Below are positions 1 to 11,984 of a stretch of DNA of 64,000 nucleotides, piece by piece. Position numbers and translations under genes: made by a program. The notes under the pieces were generated by a model that saw only the letters and a program-made list of their open reading frames with translations, was not told the DNA's origin and ran no database searches. The first letter of the stretch is position 1; the number at the start of each line of letters is the position of its first letter. The DNA is from Methylocapsa sp. D3K7 (GTDB lineage: Bacteria > Pseudomonadota > Alphaproteobacteria > Rhizobiales > Beijerinckiaceae), in NCBI RefSeq assembly GCF_029855125.1, contig NZ_CP123229.1:310001-374000 (forward strand), written 5' to 3'.

Positions 1-326
1 AACCGGGCCCGCTCCTGGTGTGAAAATATCCATTTGTTGATCTTGTTGATCACATTGGAGTCGCTGCTTAAGAGAGCGAGCATGTGCATGCAGGCGTCTC
101 CATGATAAAATTTATCCCCAAGCTTGAGCACCATTCCCTTGTCCAGATCGAAGCCCCGCGCGCGAACCTCTCTCACCACCGGAACATCATCGCGGGCGTT
201 CACCAAATGAACCTGGCCAAGCTGTTCTCGCATCCGATATAAGGATACGTAATTTGAACAAAACGGGCACTCTCCATCGTAAACGATCCATGCCTCGGAG
301 CGGGGTACCGGCTCATTGCTGGACAT
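1..326 (-). CDS. DCC-family thiol-disulfide oxidoreductase (DUF393), 3' end beyond window
   Basis: Translated on the minus strand from an ATG at 326, the frame is open to base 1, giving 108 residues of an unfinished protein. Near residue 16 it reads VYDGECPFCSNYV, the D-G-x-C-P-x-C signature of the DCC (DUF393) family, which are thioredoxin-like predicted oxidoreductases. The start overlaps the end of the upstream membrane-protein gene by 14 bp, so the two are probably translationally coupled. Small DCC proteins are often paired with HTTM-type membrane proteins, which fits this neighbour. Substrate is unknown. The family call is firm; the function is inferred from the motif. Confidence 0.85.
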   Translation of the reverse strand, partial: MSSNEPVPRSEAWIVYDGECPFCSNYVSLYRMREQLGQVHLVNARDDVPVVREVRARGFDLDKGMVLKLGDKFYHGDACMHMLALLSSDSNVINKINKWIFSHQERAR

Positions 327-1971
327 CGATGGGATACTCCGATTTGTTCTGAACATCGCGTATCAGAAGACCATCCTTGAGGCTGAGACAGACCGAGTCA
401 ACGACATATTTGTACCGGACAACGTCTTTCAATGAAATATTGTTGAAGTCCTGGTAGTAAAAGGGGTCCGAAAACATATGCTGCGGGAACAGGTAAAAAA
501 GCCCCGCATCTTTTACGAACGGATAAGCGGTCATCAGGGCGTGAGTGTTCCGAACCAGCGATTTCACGGCCGCGAGATCTGGACCGACAATTTGCTCGCG
601 GCTGACCTTTGGCTGCGCACATGCATTGGCCTCGCGCGCGCTCTTCAGGTTGCTCTGCGTGCCGCTCATGGTCCAGGGAAAGTGCCCCGGCGGGACGAAC
701 ATCGCGGCATGACCTACGGTGTAACTCGTCGGTGACATGAAATATTCGGTGGGGACCCGCGCGCTGCGGCCGTCGGCCGTCTCGACAGTGAAATATTGGC
801 TTACGACAGCCCTGGTATCCATCCAGCCAAGACGTGGCGTGTCGAAAAGAAAAAGAGCGAAAAACACCGAAACGAAGGCCGTCATCTTCATGGCGGGGGT
901 AAAATCTTCTTCCCGGAGCCGGGAGCAACATATCACCACGATCGTGTTGACCCCGATCCAGGTCCAAAATAATGCGGCGATCGAGAAGAAGACAACGATA
1001 TGGAAAACCTCAAAAAACATTGCGAGAATCAATAAATAACGGGCGCGTAAAATCGAAAATGGAGATGATAGCTGTGCGGTAACAACCATAATATTTGCGA
1101 CTATTACAAAATACGCAAGCGTTCCATAAAATAGCTGCGTGGCGAATTGAGAGCTGAGCAATGGGCTTCCCCGTTCAAGCCCAAGCAAAACACCCAAATA
1201 GGTTTCGTTGTGAAAAATCCATGTCCAAGGGGACCAGTCCATCTTGAGTTTAATGATGCCGGACCAGAAATATTTGCTGAGATGAACGCCAATCGCGACG
1301 CTCCAAATCAAGTCCATGGAAATTTTCCGCAATCTATCGCCTTCGGAAGGAGAAAGACTCCTCAGCCAAGGACGCAAGCGGTTCGCCATAGTTGTTTTGG
1401 CGGCGGGGCCAACGGTATCGGCGCGGCCAAACATGAAGAGCGTCAGGAGGCTGCCAATGAGCGCGAATTCGGCGATTTGCAGCAGGTTGAGATAATCCGT
1501 TGCTACGAGGTCGACGCCGGTGAGATCGGCGAAAACGCGGCGCGACAGGTCATAATAAATCAATCCTGGAAGCAACAAGCTTGGCCGCCACAACCCTAAA
1601 GTGGCACAAGTGATCGCAATCAAAGCGCCGCAGCGGAAAAACAGCGGGCTGTCCGGAAACCCATCGGCGGCCGGCCAGGCAACCTCCAAAGGGCTGTCCG
1701 TGAGGGTCAGGATCAGCACGATGATCGCAAGGCCGCGGATTAAAATGCGAACCAGTTGTGAAAGCTGGCTGTAACGAATAGTGGCAAATGGGATGGCGAT
1801 GACCAAGCTCGCGATGACCAAGCTGAGGGCAGCCAGCGGTCCAGTCCGCGCAGACGCAGAAACGGCGAGTTGAAGTAGATAATATAGAAACAAAGATAAA
1901 GCGATAATATAAATATTCAGCTTATCCCATGTAAATATTCTTAGTCTTGCAGGAAATTCAATTGCAGACAC
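313..1971 (-). CDS. Multi-pass membrane protein, possibly HTTM-like, partner of the DCC protein
   Basis: A 552-residue protein whose first ~380 residues contain about nine or ten hydrophobic segments, followed by a ~160-residue soluble C-terminal part. No catalytic motif is recognisable. The middle has a region rich in W, H and K (around residues 225-260) of the type seen in HTTM/vitamin K-dependent carboxylase-like membrane domains, but I cannot confirm that family by eye. The overlap with the DCC-family gene is the best functional clue and suggests a membrane redox or modification module. The start ATG at 1971 is the first in frame and is followed by a short cytoplasmic leader before the first helix. 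Confidence 0.75.
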   Translation of the reverse strand: MSAIEFPARLRIFTWDKLNIYIIALSLFLYYLLQLAVSASARTGPLAALSLVIASLVIAIPFATIRYSQLSQLVRILIRGLAIIVLILTLTDSPLEVAWPAADGFPDSPLFFRCGALIAITCATLGLWRPSLLLPGLIYYDLSRRVFADLTGVDLVATDYLNLLQIAEFALIGSLLTLFMFGRADTVGPAAKTTMANRLRPWLRSLSPSEGDRLRKISMDLIWSVAIGVHLSKYFWSGIIKLKMDWSPWTWIFHNETYLGVLLGLERGSPLLSSQFATQLFYGTLAYFVIVANIMVVTAQLSSPFSILRARYLLILAMFFEVFHIVVFFSIAALFWTWIGVNTIVVICCSRLREEDFTPAMKMTAFVSVFFALFLFDTPRLGWMDTRAVVSQYFTVETADGRSARVPTEYFMSPTSYTVGHAAMFVPPGHFPWTMSGTQSNLKSAREANACAQPKVSREQIVGPDLAAVKSLVRNTHALMTAYPFVKDAGLFYLFPQHMFSDPFYYQDFNNISLKDVVRYKYVVDSVCLSLKDGLLIRDVQNKSEYPIDVQQ

Positions 1972-2310
1972 GGGCTAAGCTCCCATTTTATACAGTTGGT
2001 TATGCCATGTCATGTAAGGGAGTTCCGCTACAGCGGCTTCGCCCTTAAGTCCTCGATGGCGGCTCGCGCTCTGCATCCTCAAAGCCATGCCAAACCTATT
2101 GTTTCGTATAAGCTAACGATTGATATTTTTATATAAGGCAAAAGGTCTCGCCCTAGCGAGGTAGGCCGACTGCGGCATCCTATCCGTGGGCCGCCGCGCT
2201 GTTACCGGAGGTTTCTCGCGCCTGATCGATGGGATTATTGGCTCTTCTTGCCGCCGGGCAGGAGAGCGGGTCCCCCCTGGCCTGCTCCGCCCTGACACAT
2301 CTGCGGGGAG
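1972..2310. other. Intergenic region, no gene seen
   Basis: About 340 bp between the membrane-protein gene and DUF2948. It presumably holds the promoter of the membrane-protein/DCC unit on the minus strand. Short open frames here lack ribosome sites and recognisable composition. Confidence 0.5.
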
Positions 2311-2772
2311 CTATGACGCGCCGTCAATATAATGGTTGGGCGCCGACCTTGCCTTCCATCGCATGCCAAGGTCGCGAATCTCGGCTTCGAGGCATTCGAC
2401 ATAAAGCCGTAGTGCCCGGCCGCCGGAGAAAACAAACTCGACGTATCCGGCCGGCGGTTCCGTTTGCTTAAATCCAATGTCCAGCAGATTGACGATGAGA
2501 TCTTGGTTTTTTTGTTGAAATCCGAGACATGAGACTTTCAGAACGCGCCCGAAATGCAAGCCGGTGCGGGCACGCTCGCAGCATGGAGAGCCTGCCTTTT
2601 TTAAGGTGGCGCCAACCCAATCAAACCGCGAAGCGACCATCGCGAATTGCTTGGAGGCGGGCAAATAAGCCATGTCGCTGACCCGGATCAAAGCATCCTG
2701 CAAATTGGTAGAGATGACCGCCAGATCTTCGGCGTCGAAGGCAATCAATCGAGGAAGGTCGGGCATCGGCAC
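2311..2772 (-). CDS. DUF2948 family protein
   Basis: 153 residues beginning MPMPDLPRLIAFDAEDLAVI, with later segments DLAVISTNLQDALIRVSDM and FAMVASRFDW. This matches my memory of the alphaproteobacterial DUF2948 family, a single-domain cytoplasmic protein of unknown function that is usually ~140-150 residues and often sits near hisD. hisD is not in the adjacent sequence here. Length and N-terminus are as expected for an intact gene. Confidence 0.8.
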   Translation of the reverse strand: MPMPDLPRLIAFDAEDLAVISTNLQDALIRVSDMAYLPASKQFAMVASRFDWVGATLKKAGSPCCERARTGLHFGRVLKVSCLGFQQKNQDLIVNLLDIGFKQTEPPAGYVEFVFSGGRALRLYVECLEAEIRDLGMRWKARSAPNHYIDGAS

Positions 2773-3269
2773 CTCTTATTTCGATCTTCGGCCTTAAATT
2801 TTGCTTCCCGTCCGGCAGCGCGGACGCTTTTTACAGGGTTGATCTGGCGGATCTATGGAGACCCCTGATGTGTAGTTGGGATCTCGCAAAGTTGTTTTCA
2901 AGAAGAATAGCACTCGGTTCAAGTTAAAATATTGGGCACGTTGAGGAGGTGGCCCGCGCAGGCGGCAAGCGGTCCGCTCTGATCCTGGCTTGGCCTTCGC
3001 TAAGGATGCCATCCCCGTCAAAGGTCCCGGTCAAATGCGTTGCCAAATAAACCGTTACGCTTTTGTCGCGCCGGTTTTCTCGAAAACGGCATGGCAAAAT
3101 CCCGCAAGACCGCTACATTGAAAGAATCCATGGCATCCCAGCGCCTAATGCATGTCCCGAAACGGTCAAAAGAATAATTTCGGGCAAGATGGGCGTCAAC
3201 TTTTTGAATTTGAACGCGCCGTTCGAATTTGTGGGATTGCTTTCCGTATGCCACATCCAGACTGGATCG
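2773..3269. other. Long upstream region of uvrA, no gene seen
   Basis: Nearly 500 bp between the divergent DUF2948 and uvrA genes. The uvrA frame is open upstream to 3063, but that extension has no UvrA similarity, so I treat it as leader. I looked for an alphaproteobacterial LexA box (GTTC-N7-GTTC) and found none; GAAC-N5-GTTC near 3212 has the wrong spacing. Confidence 0.4.
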
Positions 3270-6287
<3,018 letters not shown>

Positions 6288-6882
6288 ACAAAGCCTGGCA
6301 GTGGCAAGTTCCAGACAAGCTTGGCTCGTCAATCTAAGAGAGGGCCCGGAAGGTCTGCGAAATCCGCATAGCAGCCTTCTAAATTCGAGGGTTGCATGTT
6401 TTTTTTAATTGCCTATTTTGCAATGCAACAAAACGAGAGCGAGGCAATTTCTGTTACACCTGCCCCGGTTTCGGCTTTGCAAAGTCTCTGATGATAATTT
6501 TCCTGCGTTCATGTCGGGTTAAGTGTGGCACGTGCGTTATACCTTTGAACGTCGGTTGTGTGATCGGCTGGCATTCAAAGTTGGTCATAGGAAAACCCAG
6601 ATTGGGGTTGAAACTTGGTCAATATGATTGAGTTTTGTCCAATACGGCGACGTTACAAAGTCTCTAAGGCTCAGTCAAAGTTGTTTTGCTTCGGTAACTG
6701 TTAAAGCTCAGTCACGGTTTACTATAGTCGTCTAAAGCTCGAATGCGCCGGTGGGGCTCTGGCCGTACTTAAGCCCCCTCACCTGGCCAGAAGCGCCCGC
6801 CGATCCTCCCCGGCGGGCGCTTTCATTTTCCGGGCCGGCCGGGATCGCCGCCCTCCCTCCTCCGTTTTCTTTACCGCAAGAT
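6288..6882. other. Intergenic region with degenerate repeats and an sRNA/terminator-like hairpin
   Basis: Almost 600 bp without a convincing gene between two convergent genes. It contains related blocks centred on TAAGGCTCAGTCA (6665), TAAAGCTCAGTCA (6702) and TAAAGCTCGAATG (6733), spaced about 37 and 31 bp, followed by a strong GC-rich hairpin (6793-6820). The layout would suit a small-RNA gene with upstream control sites, but this is inference. Confidence 0.4.
6793..6830 (+). ncRNA. Hairpin with CCUCCC loop, terminator or small-RNA 3' end
   Basis: A perfect 10-bp stem GCGCCCGCCG / CGGCGGGCGC encloses the 8-base loop ATCCTCCC and is followed by TTTCATTTT. This can act as a rho-independent terminator. 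The loop exposes a CCUCC anti-Shine-Dalgarno sequence, a feature of some alphaproteobacterial small RNAs. It could equally serve the convergent uvrA gene, although that gene ends 500 bp away. Confidence 0.5.
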
Positions 6883-7803
6883 TTAGGATTGCGATGGCAC
6901 CGTGGCGCCACCAATCGTCAAGTGAACGATTTCTGGGGGCCGGTTAAATCGCACCGGAATGTTCGAGGTGCCGAGCCCAGCCGAAATAATCATATGACGT
7001 TTCTTTTCCACGATGTGCCCGTAGATATGATCGACGTGGAAGTGTCTACGCACGAAATCCTCGGTAAGGGGCAAGTTCACCTGTCCGCCATGGGTATGGC
7101 CGCAAAGAGTCAAGGAAACGCGGTCGGGAATGCTCCTGAAAATATTTGGCTCATGGGCGAGAAGAATGATGGGCGCTGAGCCCTCCACTTGCGCCAAGGT
7201 TCCGGGCAGATCGGCAAGGCTCTTGGTCTGCCTCGGGCCGACGAACTCCCCTAGCTGATCGCCGAGACCGGCGATCCAAAAGGGCTGGCCCTCCTTTGAA
7301 ACCCGCAATGACTTATTTTCGAGGACCTCGATCCCGGCAAAACGCAGGGCTTGGCGCACCCCCTCGGCGCCGTCGGCCGGCATCGAAGGAAGCGGGCCAT
7401 GCCACCAATCATGGTTGCCGAGAACTGCGTAAACCCCGAGCGGCGCCTTAAGAATTGAAAGCGCCTCGCCCCATTCTTCCGGCATCACAGGCCCGGTCAC
7501 AAAACGGTGACCGCCGGAAAAATCGCCGAGCAGGAAAATAATATCGGGGGCTAAATCATTGGTTAAATTGGCGATCCCCCGCACGCGGCTAGCGGGCATC
7601 CAAGGCTCGCAGGCATGAACATCCGCCAAAATGGCAGCCTTGACGGTCAATCCGGCAGGCCAGCGCGGCGGTGTAATACGGTAGGATGTAACGTTGAGGC
7701 GAAGAACCGGTTCAAACAGGACGGCATAAGAGCCAAGCCCCGCCGTCGCCAAAGCCAACCCACCGGCGCCCTGCAAAAAAAGCCGTCGGCTCATTCTGTT
7801 CAT
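6883..7803 (-). CDS. Tat-exported metallophosphoesterase
   Basis: 306 residues. The N-terminus MNRMSRRLFLQGAGGLALA is a twin-arginine signal (SRRLFLQ), so the enzyme is probably exported folded. Calcineurin-like phosphoesterase motifs follow in order: ADVHACE, GDFSGG, GNHDWW, LAHEPN and GHTHGGQ, which supply the two-metal centre. This combination is typical of the YkuE/YaeI-like phosphoesterase group, some of which act on membrane or lipid phosphoesters. The substrate cannot be read from sequence. No operon partner is evident; the small downstream-coded gene at 7878 lies behind it in the same direction. Confidence 0.92.
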   Translation of the reverse strand: MNRMSRRLFLQGAGGLALATAGLGSYAVLFEPVLRLNVTSYRITPPRWPAGLTVKAAILADVHACEPWMPASRVRGIANLTNDLAPDIIFLLGDFSGGHRFVTGPVMPEEWGEALSILKAPLGVYAVLGNHDWWHGPLPSMPADGAEGVRQALRFAGIEVLENKSLRVSKEGQPFWIAGLGDQLGEFVGPRQTKSLADLPGTLAQVEGSAPIILLAHEPNIFRSIPDRVSLTLCGHTHGGQVNLPLTEDFVRRHFHVDHIYGHIVEKKRHMIISAGLGTSNIPVRFNRPPEIVHLTIGGATVPSQS

Positions 7804-7877
7804 AAGAACATCTTACAGCAAAGCGGGGGAACCTTCAAACTGGAAGCCGGAGGGTTCCCCGCTGGCAATACGTGGCA

Positions 7878-8072
7878 TCACGCCGCTTCGTCATCACGGA
7901 GGATGGCGGGGAGGTCCTTTCGGCTTGGCGCTGCCTTTTGCGGCTTGAGTGAGGCCGGCACTAACGCCGCCGCGACGGCGGAAATCCCAATTTCCCGATA
8001 GAGACGCGAGATAAGATCACGGGCGCCATTCGGAGTGGCGGATTTATCGGCAATTTTTTGGTCGTTACTCAT
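7878..8072 (-). CDS. Small hypothetical protein
   Basis: A 64-residue frame starting MSNDQKIADKS at 8072, with GGA nine bases upstream; a longer start at 8114 has no ribosome site. It contains ARDLISRLYREIGISAVAAAL and a basic C-terminal part. No family is recognised. It lies 74 bp upstream of the phosphoesterase in the same orientation and might be cotranscribed. Confidence 0.5.
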   Translation of the reverse strand: MSNDQKIADKSATPNGARDLISRLYREIGISAVAAALVPASLKPQKAAPSRKDLPAILRDDEAA

Positions 8073-8376
8073 TTTCATCATTCCAAATTGCAAGAGACGA
8101 GAGACAAGGTCCAAGGATCAAGTGATTTGTGGACCAAGTGAACTGTGCCGGCTTTTACCAAGCCTTCCGTCAGCATCATCATGTGGGTAGGAAGTTAATG
8201 CCCTGTAACCCCGCTTGCGCTCTTTTGTGAAATAAACCGGCCAATCGCCGCCATGAGAAATAGCATGTTAAGTTAAGAGCAGCTTCCATCCGCCTCGCTC
8301 ACGCTATCTCACGGAGATTGCGCGAAACATTCGTCGCGCCGGAGTCATTGCCCAGCGTTAGTTCCGCCGCCGCGTT
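8073..8376. other. Intergenic region, nothing recognised
   Basis: About 300 bp between the small gene and the amidase, both on the minus strand. No hairpin with a T-tract, RNA gene or plausible start was found. Confidence 0.4.
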
Positions 8377-9864
8377 TCATGCCCGCGCCAGCGGTGGCGC
8401 CACAAATCCGCAGCCCGCGGATTCAAGCATCGCGGCGCAGGCGATCGCCGTCCGATCCTCCCGGTTCGCCGCAATGATTTGAACACCACGCGGCTGACCG
8501 TCCTTGCCAAGCATCACCGGAGCAACAGCAGCCGGCAACCCTGCGCCTGTGGCAAGGCACGCCCATGGCATCAAATCAAAATATGGCCTTAATATGCCAT
8601 TGACCTCGATGACCCGGGCATGCGGATCGGGCCTAGGATCATGCCGGATCGCACCCGTCGGAGCCGGCGGGCATAGGACCACGTCGTAATTTTCGAAAAA
8701 TCGCCCCCATGCTTCGTGCAGCCGCTGCCGCCGCGCCTGGATGTCGATAAAATCTTGCGTGGACAAGCGTATGCCACGCGCTTGCAAAGCGCGATGGGAG
8801 AGATCACCCTTCAAAAAATCGTGTTCCCGGTTCGCCAGCCGCTCGCGGGTTTTTTCCGGCAGCCCAATCCCAATCAGTGCATGAACGAGGACGGCCGAAA
8901 CCTCCCAGGCTTCCTCAAAGGAAAATGCCGGGCGCGCGGCATCATCGACGATCGCGCCATTTTTCTCCAGCAGGAGCGCGGCTTTGCGAACGGCGTTTGC
9001 CACTGTTTCGTCCACGGGAGCCAACGGCTCGTCGAGCCAGAGCGCGACACGCAGATCCTGCGGCGATGTTTTCCGCGCCGGAAGCAAACTTTGAACTGGG
9101 ATCGTGGGGAGCCGTGGTCCCGCCAAGACATCGAGCGCCAAACTCAGATCTGCGGCGGAGCGAGCGAGCGGCCCCGCGACGAGAAGTTCGGGATTGCGTT
9201 CGAGACGCATCTCCAGCGTCGGCGGGATATGGCCGTATGTCGCGACAACATTCCACGTTGTTTTCAGTCCAAACACGCCGCAGCAATGCGCAGGCCAGCG
9301 GATCGAACCCGCGAGATCCGAGCCAAGTTCGAGGGTGCTCATGCCCGTCGCGATGGCGGCCACCGCGCCGCCGGAGGAGCCGCCGGGAGAAAAATCCAGG
9401 TTCCAAGGATTATTGGTCGTCCCATAAACACTGTTGGCGGTCTGGAAGTCACCGGTCAGCAGGGGAACATTGGTTTTGCCAAGAATAATCGCTCCAGCGC
9501 CGCGCAGACGGGCGACCGCGCTGGCGTCCTCCTTTGGAAGGTAATTTTTCAGCGCCGGAGTGCCCACCGCCGTCACCATCCCCGCCGTCTCAAAACAGTC
9601 CTTGATTGTCACCGGCAAGCCTTCGAGGGGGCGTGCCTCGCCGCGCGCGATACGGGCATCGGACTCCGCGGCTGCGCGCCAAGCCGATGCCGCATCCATC
9701 TGCACGATTGCGTTCAACGCCGGATTGAGACGGGCGATCACGGCCAAAACCGCCTCAAGGAGATCGCGCGAGGAAAACTCCCGCCGCAGCAACGCGGCGC
9801 GAAGATTGACGGCGGAGTCGAGCACATTCGGCATGGAATCAATCACTAGGGATGGGCTGCGCAA
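8377..9864 (-). CDS. Amidase (amidase signature family)
   Basis: 495 residues, usual length for the family. The Ser-cisSer-Lys triad is visible: Lys in LPVTIKDCFE, and the serines in the glycine-rich core FSPGGSSGGAVAA and GSDLAGSIRWPAHCCG. These enzymes hydrolyse carboxamides to carboxylate and ammonia in the cytoplasm. The C-terminal half is less conserved and gives no specificity; it is not GatA by context, since no gatB or gatC is near. The true start may be the Met at residue 11 (MPNVLDSAVNLR). Confidence 0.9.
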   Translation of the reverse strand: MRSPSLVIDSMPNVLDSAVNLRAALLRREFSSRDLLEAVLAVIARLNPALNAIVQMDAASAWRAAAESDARIARGEARPLEGLPVTIKDCFETAGMVTAVGTPALKNYLPKEDASAVARLRGAGAIILGKTNVPLLTGDFQTANSVYGTTNNPWNLDFSPGGSSGGAVAAIATGMSTLELGSDLAGSIRWPAHCCGVFGLKTTWNVVATYGHIPPTLEMRLERNPELLVAGPLARSAADLSLALDVLAGPRLPTIPVQSLLPARKTSPQDLRVALWLDEPLAPVDETVANAVRKAALLLEKNGAIVDDAARPAFSFEEAWEVSAVLVHALIGIGLPEKTRERLANREHDFLKGDLSHRALQARGIRLSTQDFIDIQARRQRLHEAWGRFFENYDVVLCPPAPTGAIRHDPRPDPHARVIEVNGILRPYFDLMPWACLATGAGLPAAVAPVMLGKDGQPRGVQIIAANREDRTAIACAAMLESAGCGFVAPPLARA

Positions 9865-10025
9865 CTAGAGCGCCCAAGTTTAGACCGGTTTGTCCATTCT
9901 TTGGATTGTTCAACCTGGGGGCCGATTCTCATCGCATTGCAAGCTTGCTGGATTGGCCGGGCGGTTATAGATGAGGTGAGAGCTTTCTGTTTTCGTCATG
10001 CTCATACGCCAAAGGGCGAGATTCT

Positions 10026-11027
10026 ATGCCGGATGTAATCACGGCTTCGCTTGAAGCCGCCATGGAACGTACAGCCGAGACGACGCTTGAGCGCATCGCC
10101 GCCGCGCGCCGTGCCCTCGAGACCGTCATCTTTGGCCAAACGGAGGTGATTGAACAGGCTCTGATCACGCTTCTTTCGGGCGGCCATGGCTTGCTTGTCG
10201 GGGTACCAGGTCTCGCCAAAACGAAACTTGTCGAAACGCTCGGCATTGTGCTCGGCTTGGATGCGCGGCGTGTCCAATTCACGCCCGACCTGATGCCCGC
10301 CGATATTCTTGGCTCCGAAATCCTTGAAGAAGCTGCCGGTGGGCGCCGGAGCTTCCGCTTTGTGCGGGGACCCGTTTTCGCGCAATTGCTCATGGCCGAC
10401 GAAATCAACCGGGCCAGTCCTCGAACCCAGTCCGCGCTGCTTCAGGCGATGCAGGAATATCATGTCTCCGTCGCCGGTGAGCGGCATGATCTGCCCCGCC
10501 CGTTCCATGTGCTCGCGACACAAAATCCGTTGGAGCAAGAAGGCACCTATCCCTTGCCCGAGGCCCAACTCGATCGCTTTCTGATGCAAATCGATGTCGA
10601 CTATCCCGATCGCGCGGCCGAGCGCCGGATTCTGATCGAGACGACCGGCGACACAGGCAACGAGGCAAAACCGGCGATGACGGCCGAGGATCTCATGGCG
10701 GCGCAACGGCTGGTGCGCCGGCTGCCGGTCGGTGACAGTGTGATCGAGGCCATTCTCGATCTTGTCCGCCAAGCACGTCCTGGTGAAGGAGACCTTGCGA
10801 TCACCCGGCAGATCTCCTGGGGGCCAGGCCCCCGCGCGGCACAAGCCTTGATGCTGGCGACCAGAGCCCGCGCGCTGCTCGGCGGCCGGCTCTCGCCCTC
10901 TCTCGACGATGTGAAGGCTCTCGCGGTCCCAATCCTCAAGCACCGCATGGCCCTCACTTTCGCAGCCCGGGCCGAGGGTCTCAGTGTCAGCGACGTGATC
11001 GGCCAGCTGGCCGGGCGGTCCGGCTAA
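10026..11027 (+). CDS. moxR: MoxR-family AAA+ ATPase
   Basis: 333 residues. The Walker A region is atypical, GVPGLAKTKL, as usual in MoxR proteins. Walker B is LLMADEINRASPRTQSALL and a sensor lies in VLATQNPLEQEGTYPLPEAQLDRF. MoxR ATPases act as chaperones that mature metal enzymes or complexes and nearly always pair with a DUF58/VWA protein, as here: the next gene begins 3 bp after the stop. In methylotrophs moxR-like genes also occur with methanol dehydrogenase, but no mxa gene is visible, so this is the general MoxR-DUF58-BatA type operon. Confidence 0.95.
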   Translation: MPDVITASLEAAMERTAETTLERIAAARRALETVIFGQTEVIEQALITLLSGGHGLLVGVPGLAKTKLVETLGIVLGLDARRVQFTPDLMPADILGSEILEEAAGGRRSFRFVRGPVFAQLLMADEINRASPRTQSALLQAMQEYHVSVAGERHDLPRPFHVLATQNPLEQEGTYPLPEAQLDRFLMQIDVDYPDRAAERRILIETTGDTGNEAKPAMTAEDLMAAQRLVRRLPVGDSVIEAILDLVRQARPGEGDLAITRQISWGPGPRAAQALMLATRARALLGGRLSPSLDDVKALAVPILKHRMALTFAARAEGLSVSDVIGQLAGRSG

Positions 11028-11030
11028 CCG

Positions 11031-11984
11031 ATGATCAGCGTCCGGCTCCTGAAAAGAAATGAAAGCCGCGCCGGGCGTTCTCACCAAAACCATGCGCTCG
11101 AATTGGCGCAGCGGTTTCCTGGCCTTTGTGCAAGTGCGAAAGAAATTGCGGCGAGCGTTATGCATGGGGTGCATGGGCGCAGGCGCGCAGGCACCGGCGA
11201 AACTTTCTGGCAGTTTCGTCCCTTCGCCGCGGGCGAAGCGGCAAACCGCATCGATTGGCGCCGCTCGGCCAAGGATGACGAACGCTTTTATGTGCGTGAG
11301 CGCGAGTGGGAAGCCGCGCACACCGTTTTCATTTGGATCGACCGCTCGGCTTCTATGTGGTTTGCCTCGCAACTGGCGCTGCAGCCGAAAATCGACCGGG
11401 CCCTCGTGCTTGGCCTCGCAGCCGCCGATGTGCTCGTGCGGGGCGGCGAGCGCGCCGGTCTGCTCGGCCTCACCCCCGCCTTCGCGGTCCGTCACATCGT
11501 CGAGCGCTTGGCCGAAGTGTTGCTGGCGCAAGAAAGCGCTGCAGCCTACGTTCCGGAAGAATTGCCCGCGCGCATGTGTCTGCCGCTGGGTGCCCAGGCC
11601 ATTTTGATCGGCGACTTTCTTGCCGAACCGGCACTGATCGCAACCACGCTCGAGGCCATCGCGGCACGCGGTGCGCGGGGCCATCTTATTATGATCGCTG
11701 ATCCTGTCGAGGAGAGTTTTCCATTTACTGGCAACACGGAATTCGTCGATGTCGATACGCCGGCGCGTTTGCGTGTCGGCCAGGCGGAGACATTCCGGCA
11801 AGACTACATCCGCCGCCTCGCCGCGCATCGTGAGGCGATCGCCGCGGCGGCGCGCGCCCGCGGCTGGAGCTTCGTGGTGCACCGGACAGACCGGCCCGCC
11901 ACAGAGGCGTTGCTCGCCTTGCGGTTTCATCTTGATGCCAATCAAGGGTTTACTCCGCATGAGCAGCGCGGGGTGGTTCGCTGA
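11031..11984 (+). CDS. DUF58 domain protein
   Basis: 317 residues with the DUF58 hallmark around NRIDWRRSAKDDERFYVRE and a VWA-like metal site FIWIDRSASMWF (D-x-S-x-S). It is probably the partner of the preceding MoxR ATPase and may bind its client. The stop overlaps the ATG of the next gene (11984), showing translational coupling in a three-gene operon. Confidence 0.93.
   Translation: MISVRLLKRNESRAGRSHQNHALELAQRFPGLCASAKEIAASVMHGVHGRRRAGTGETFWQFRPFAAGEAANRIDWRRSAKDDERFYVREREWEAAHTVFIWIDRSASMWFASQLALQPKIDRALVLGLAAADVLVRGGERAGLLGLTPAFAVRHIVERLAEVLLAQESAAAYVPEELPARMCLPLGAQAILIGDFLAEPALIATTLEAIAARGARGHLIMIADPVEESFPFTGNTEFVDVDTPARLRVGQAETFRQDYIRRLAAHREAIAAAARARGWSFVVHRTDRPATEALLALRFHLDANQGFTPHEQRGVVR

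Noticed and set aside
3205..3222. LexA box upstream of uvrA
   Set aside because: GAAC and GTTC are five bases apart, not the N7 direct-repeat arrangement.
10002..11960. 652-codon frame antisense to moxR and DUF58
   Set aside because: The plus-strand genes have clear family motifs and tight operon spacing; the antisense frame has none.
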